From Bacillota bacterium (lineage in GTDB: Bacteria; Bacillota_I; Bacilli_A; ML615J-28; CAG-698): a stretch of 6,441 nt of DNA. Each line of letters begins with the position of its first letter. Positions within the stretch are counted from its first letter, which is position 1. Shown here one piece after another: positions 6,317 to 6,441 of the stretch. The stretch lies in NCBI GenBank assembly GCA_023422115.1, contig JAEZSA010000015.1, positions 1 to 6,441 on the forward strand, in the 5' to 3' direction. The position numbers and the translations under genes are program-made. The notes under the pieces were generated by a model, which saw only the letters and a list, made by a program, of their open reading frames with translations, searched no databases and was not told where the DNA came from.

Positions 6317-6345
6317 TTGATAAATCGTTTTCATTATGATAAACT
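6317..6345 (+). promoter_or_regulatory. Probable promoter of the gene at the right edge
   Basis: TTGATA (6317-6322) and TAAACT (6340-6345) are separated by 17 bp. TGA at 6337-6339 gives an extended -10. Transcription would start near the GGG at 6350-6352. An alternative is TTTTCA (6328-6333) with TATATA (6353-6358), but its 19-bp spacer is less favourable. Confidence 0.55.
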
Positions 6346-6357
6346 TATAGGGTATAT

Positions 6358-6390
6358 AAAGAGACAAACTTCTTAAAAGAGAAGCTCTTT
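6358..6390 (+). other. Leader hairpin with competing arms
   Basis: AAAGAG occurs twice (6358-6363 and 6376-6381) and both copies can pair with the single CTCTTT (6385-6390). In one fold, 6358-6363 pairs with 6385-6390 around an inner stem CTTCTT (6369-6374) with GAGAAG (6379-6384). In the other, 6376-6381 pairs with 6385-6390 in a small hairpin. The following sequence is only moderately T-rich, so a terminator role is uncertain. Confidence 0.4.
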
Positions 6391-6418
6391 CTTATTCTAT
6401 ATTTCAAGGAGGAATGAA

Positions 6419-6441
6419 ATGAAAAAATGGATAGCATTTTT
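6419..6441 (+). CDS. Start of an unidentified gene (partial)
   Basis: An ATG at 6419 follows a near-perfect ribosome binding site AAGGAGG (6406-6412) at six-base spacing and opens MKKWIAF before the window ends. Two lysines followed by a hydrophobic stretch would suit the start of a signal peptide or a membrane segment. The seven residues do not resemble the start of CTP synthase, the gene that often follows rpoE. The nearby ATG at 6414 stops after two codons. The family cannot be identified. Confidence 0.75.

Noticed and set aside
6350..6390. Possible pyrG-type attenuation leader (start at GGG with a pyrimidine-rich hairpin arm).
   Set aside because: The downstream start does not resemble CTP synthase, and the hairpin lacks a good T-run and a run of C residues for poly-G pairing. 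Kept only as a structured-leader observation.
1..6441. Search for CRISPR repeats, tRNA or rRNA genes, transposase genes, phage genes or defence systems.
   Set aside because: No spaced direct repeats, cloverleaf-like arms, rRNA motifs or mobile-element proteins were recognised by reading. Nearly all of the window is explained by the listed genes.

Overview
This is an AT-rich, densely coding bacterial window with strong AGGAGG-type ribosome binding sites, near-consensus sigma-A promoters, an RNA polymerase delta subunit (RpoE), NrnA-type DHH phosphoesterases and a Gx-transporter-family membrane protein. That combination points to a low-GC Firmicute or a Mollicutes-related lineage such as Izemoplasmatales, Haloplasmatales, Acholeplasmatales or Erysipelotrichia. 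The translations checked use TGG for tryptophan, and no gene needs TGA as a sense codon, so the standard bacterial code fits and Mycoplasma/Spiroplasma code 4 does not. The exact taxon cannot be read from the sequence alone.

Layout. Positions 1-95 hold the last codons of an upstream gene and its intrinsic terminator. A consensus promoter (110-138) then drives a two-gene unit: a membrane-anchored, apparently degenerate M20-family peptidase-like protein (164-1558) and, 4 nt later, a small zinc-ribbon protein with three membrane segments (1563-1922). A bidirectional terminator separates this unit from a convergent HIT-family nucleotide hydrolase (1933-2337, minus strand). The HIT gene and a Gx-transporter-family membrane protein (2422-2940, plus strand) diverge from an 84-bp gap whose core promoters overlap.

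From 2967 a second promoter drives three tightly packed genes: two tandem, complete NrnA-like DHH/DHHA1 phosphoesterases (3022-3981 and 3962-4945, overlapping by 20 nt) and the nucleotidase SurE (4942-5679, ATGA overlap). NrnA-type enzymes cut nanoRNAs and pAp (or cyclic-dinucleotide products) to mononucleotides, and SurE dephosphorylates nucleoside monophosphates. The unit therefore reads as a nucleotide-turnover operon; this is inference from the families and the spacing.

The delta subunit gene rpoE (5739-6266) has its own promoter and a strong GNRA-loop terminator. The window ends with a 130-bp leader that can form competing hairpins, followed by the first codons of an unrecognised gene starting at 6419. 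Most of the window is housekeeping. The least ordinary items are the degenerate M20-like membrane protein with its zinc-ribbon partner, the tandem NrnA paralogs coupled to surE, and the structured leader at the right end. I see no mobile element, CRISPR array, tRNA, rRNA or defence system.
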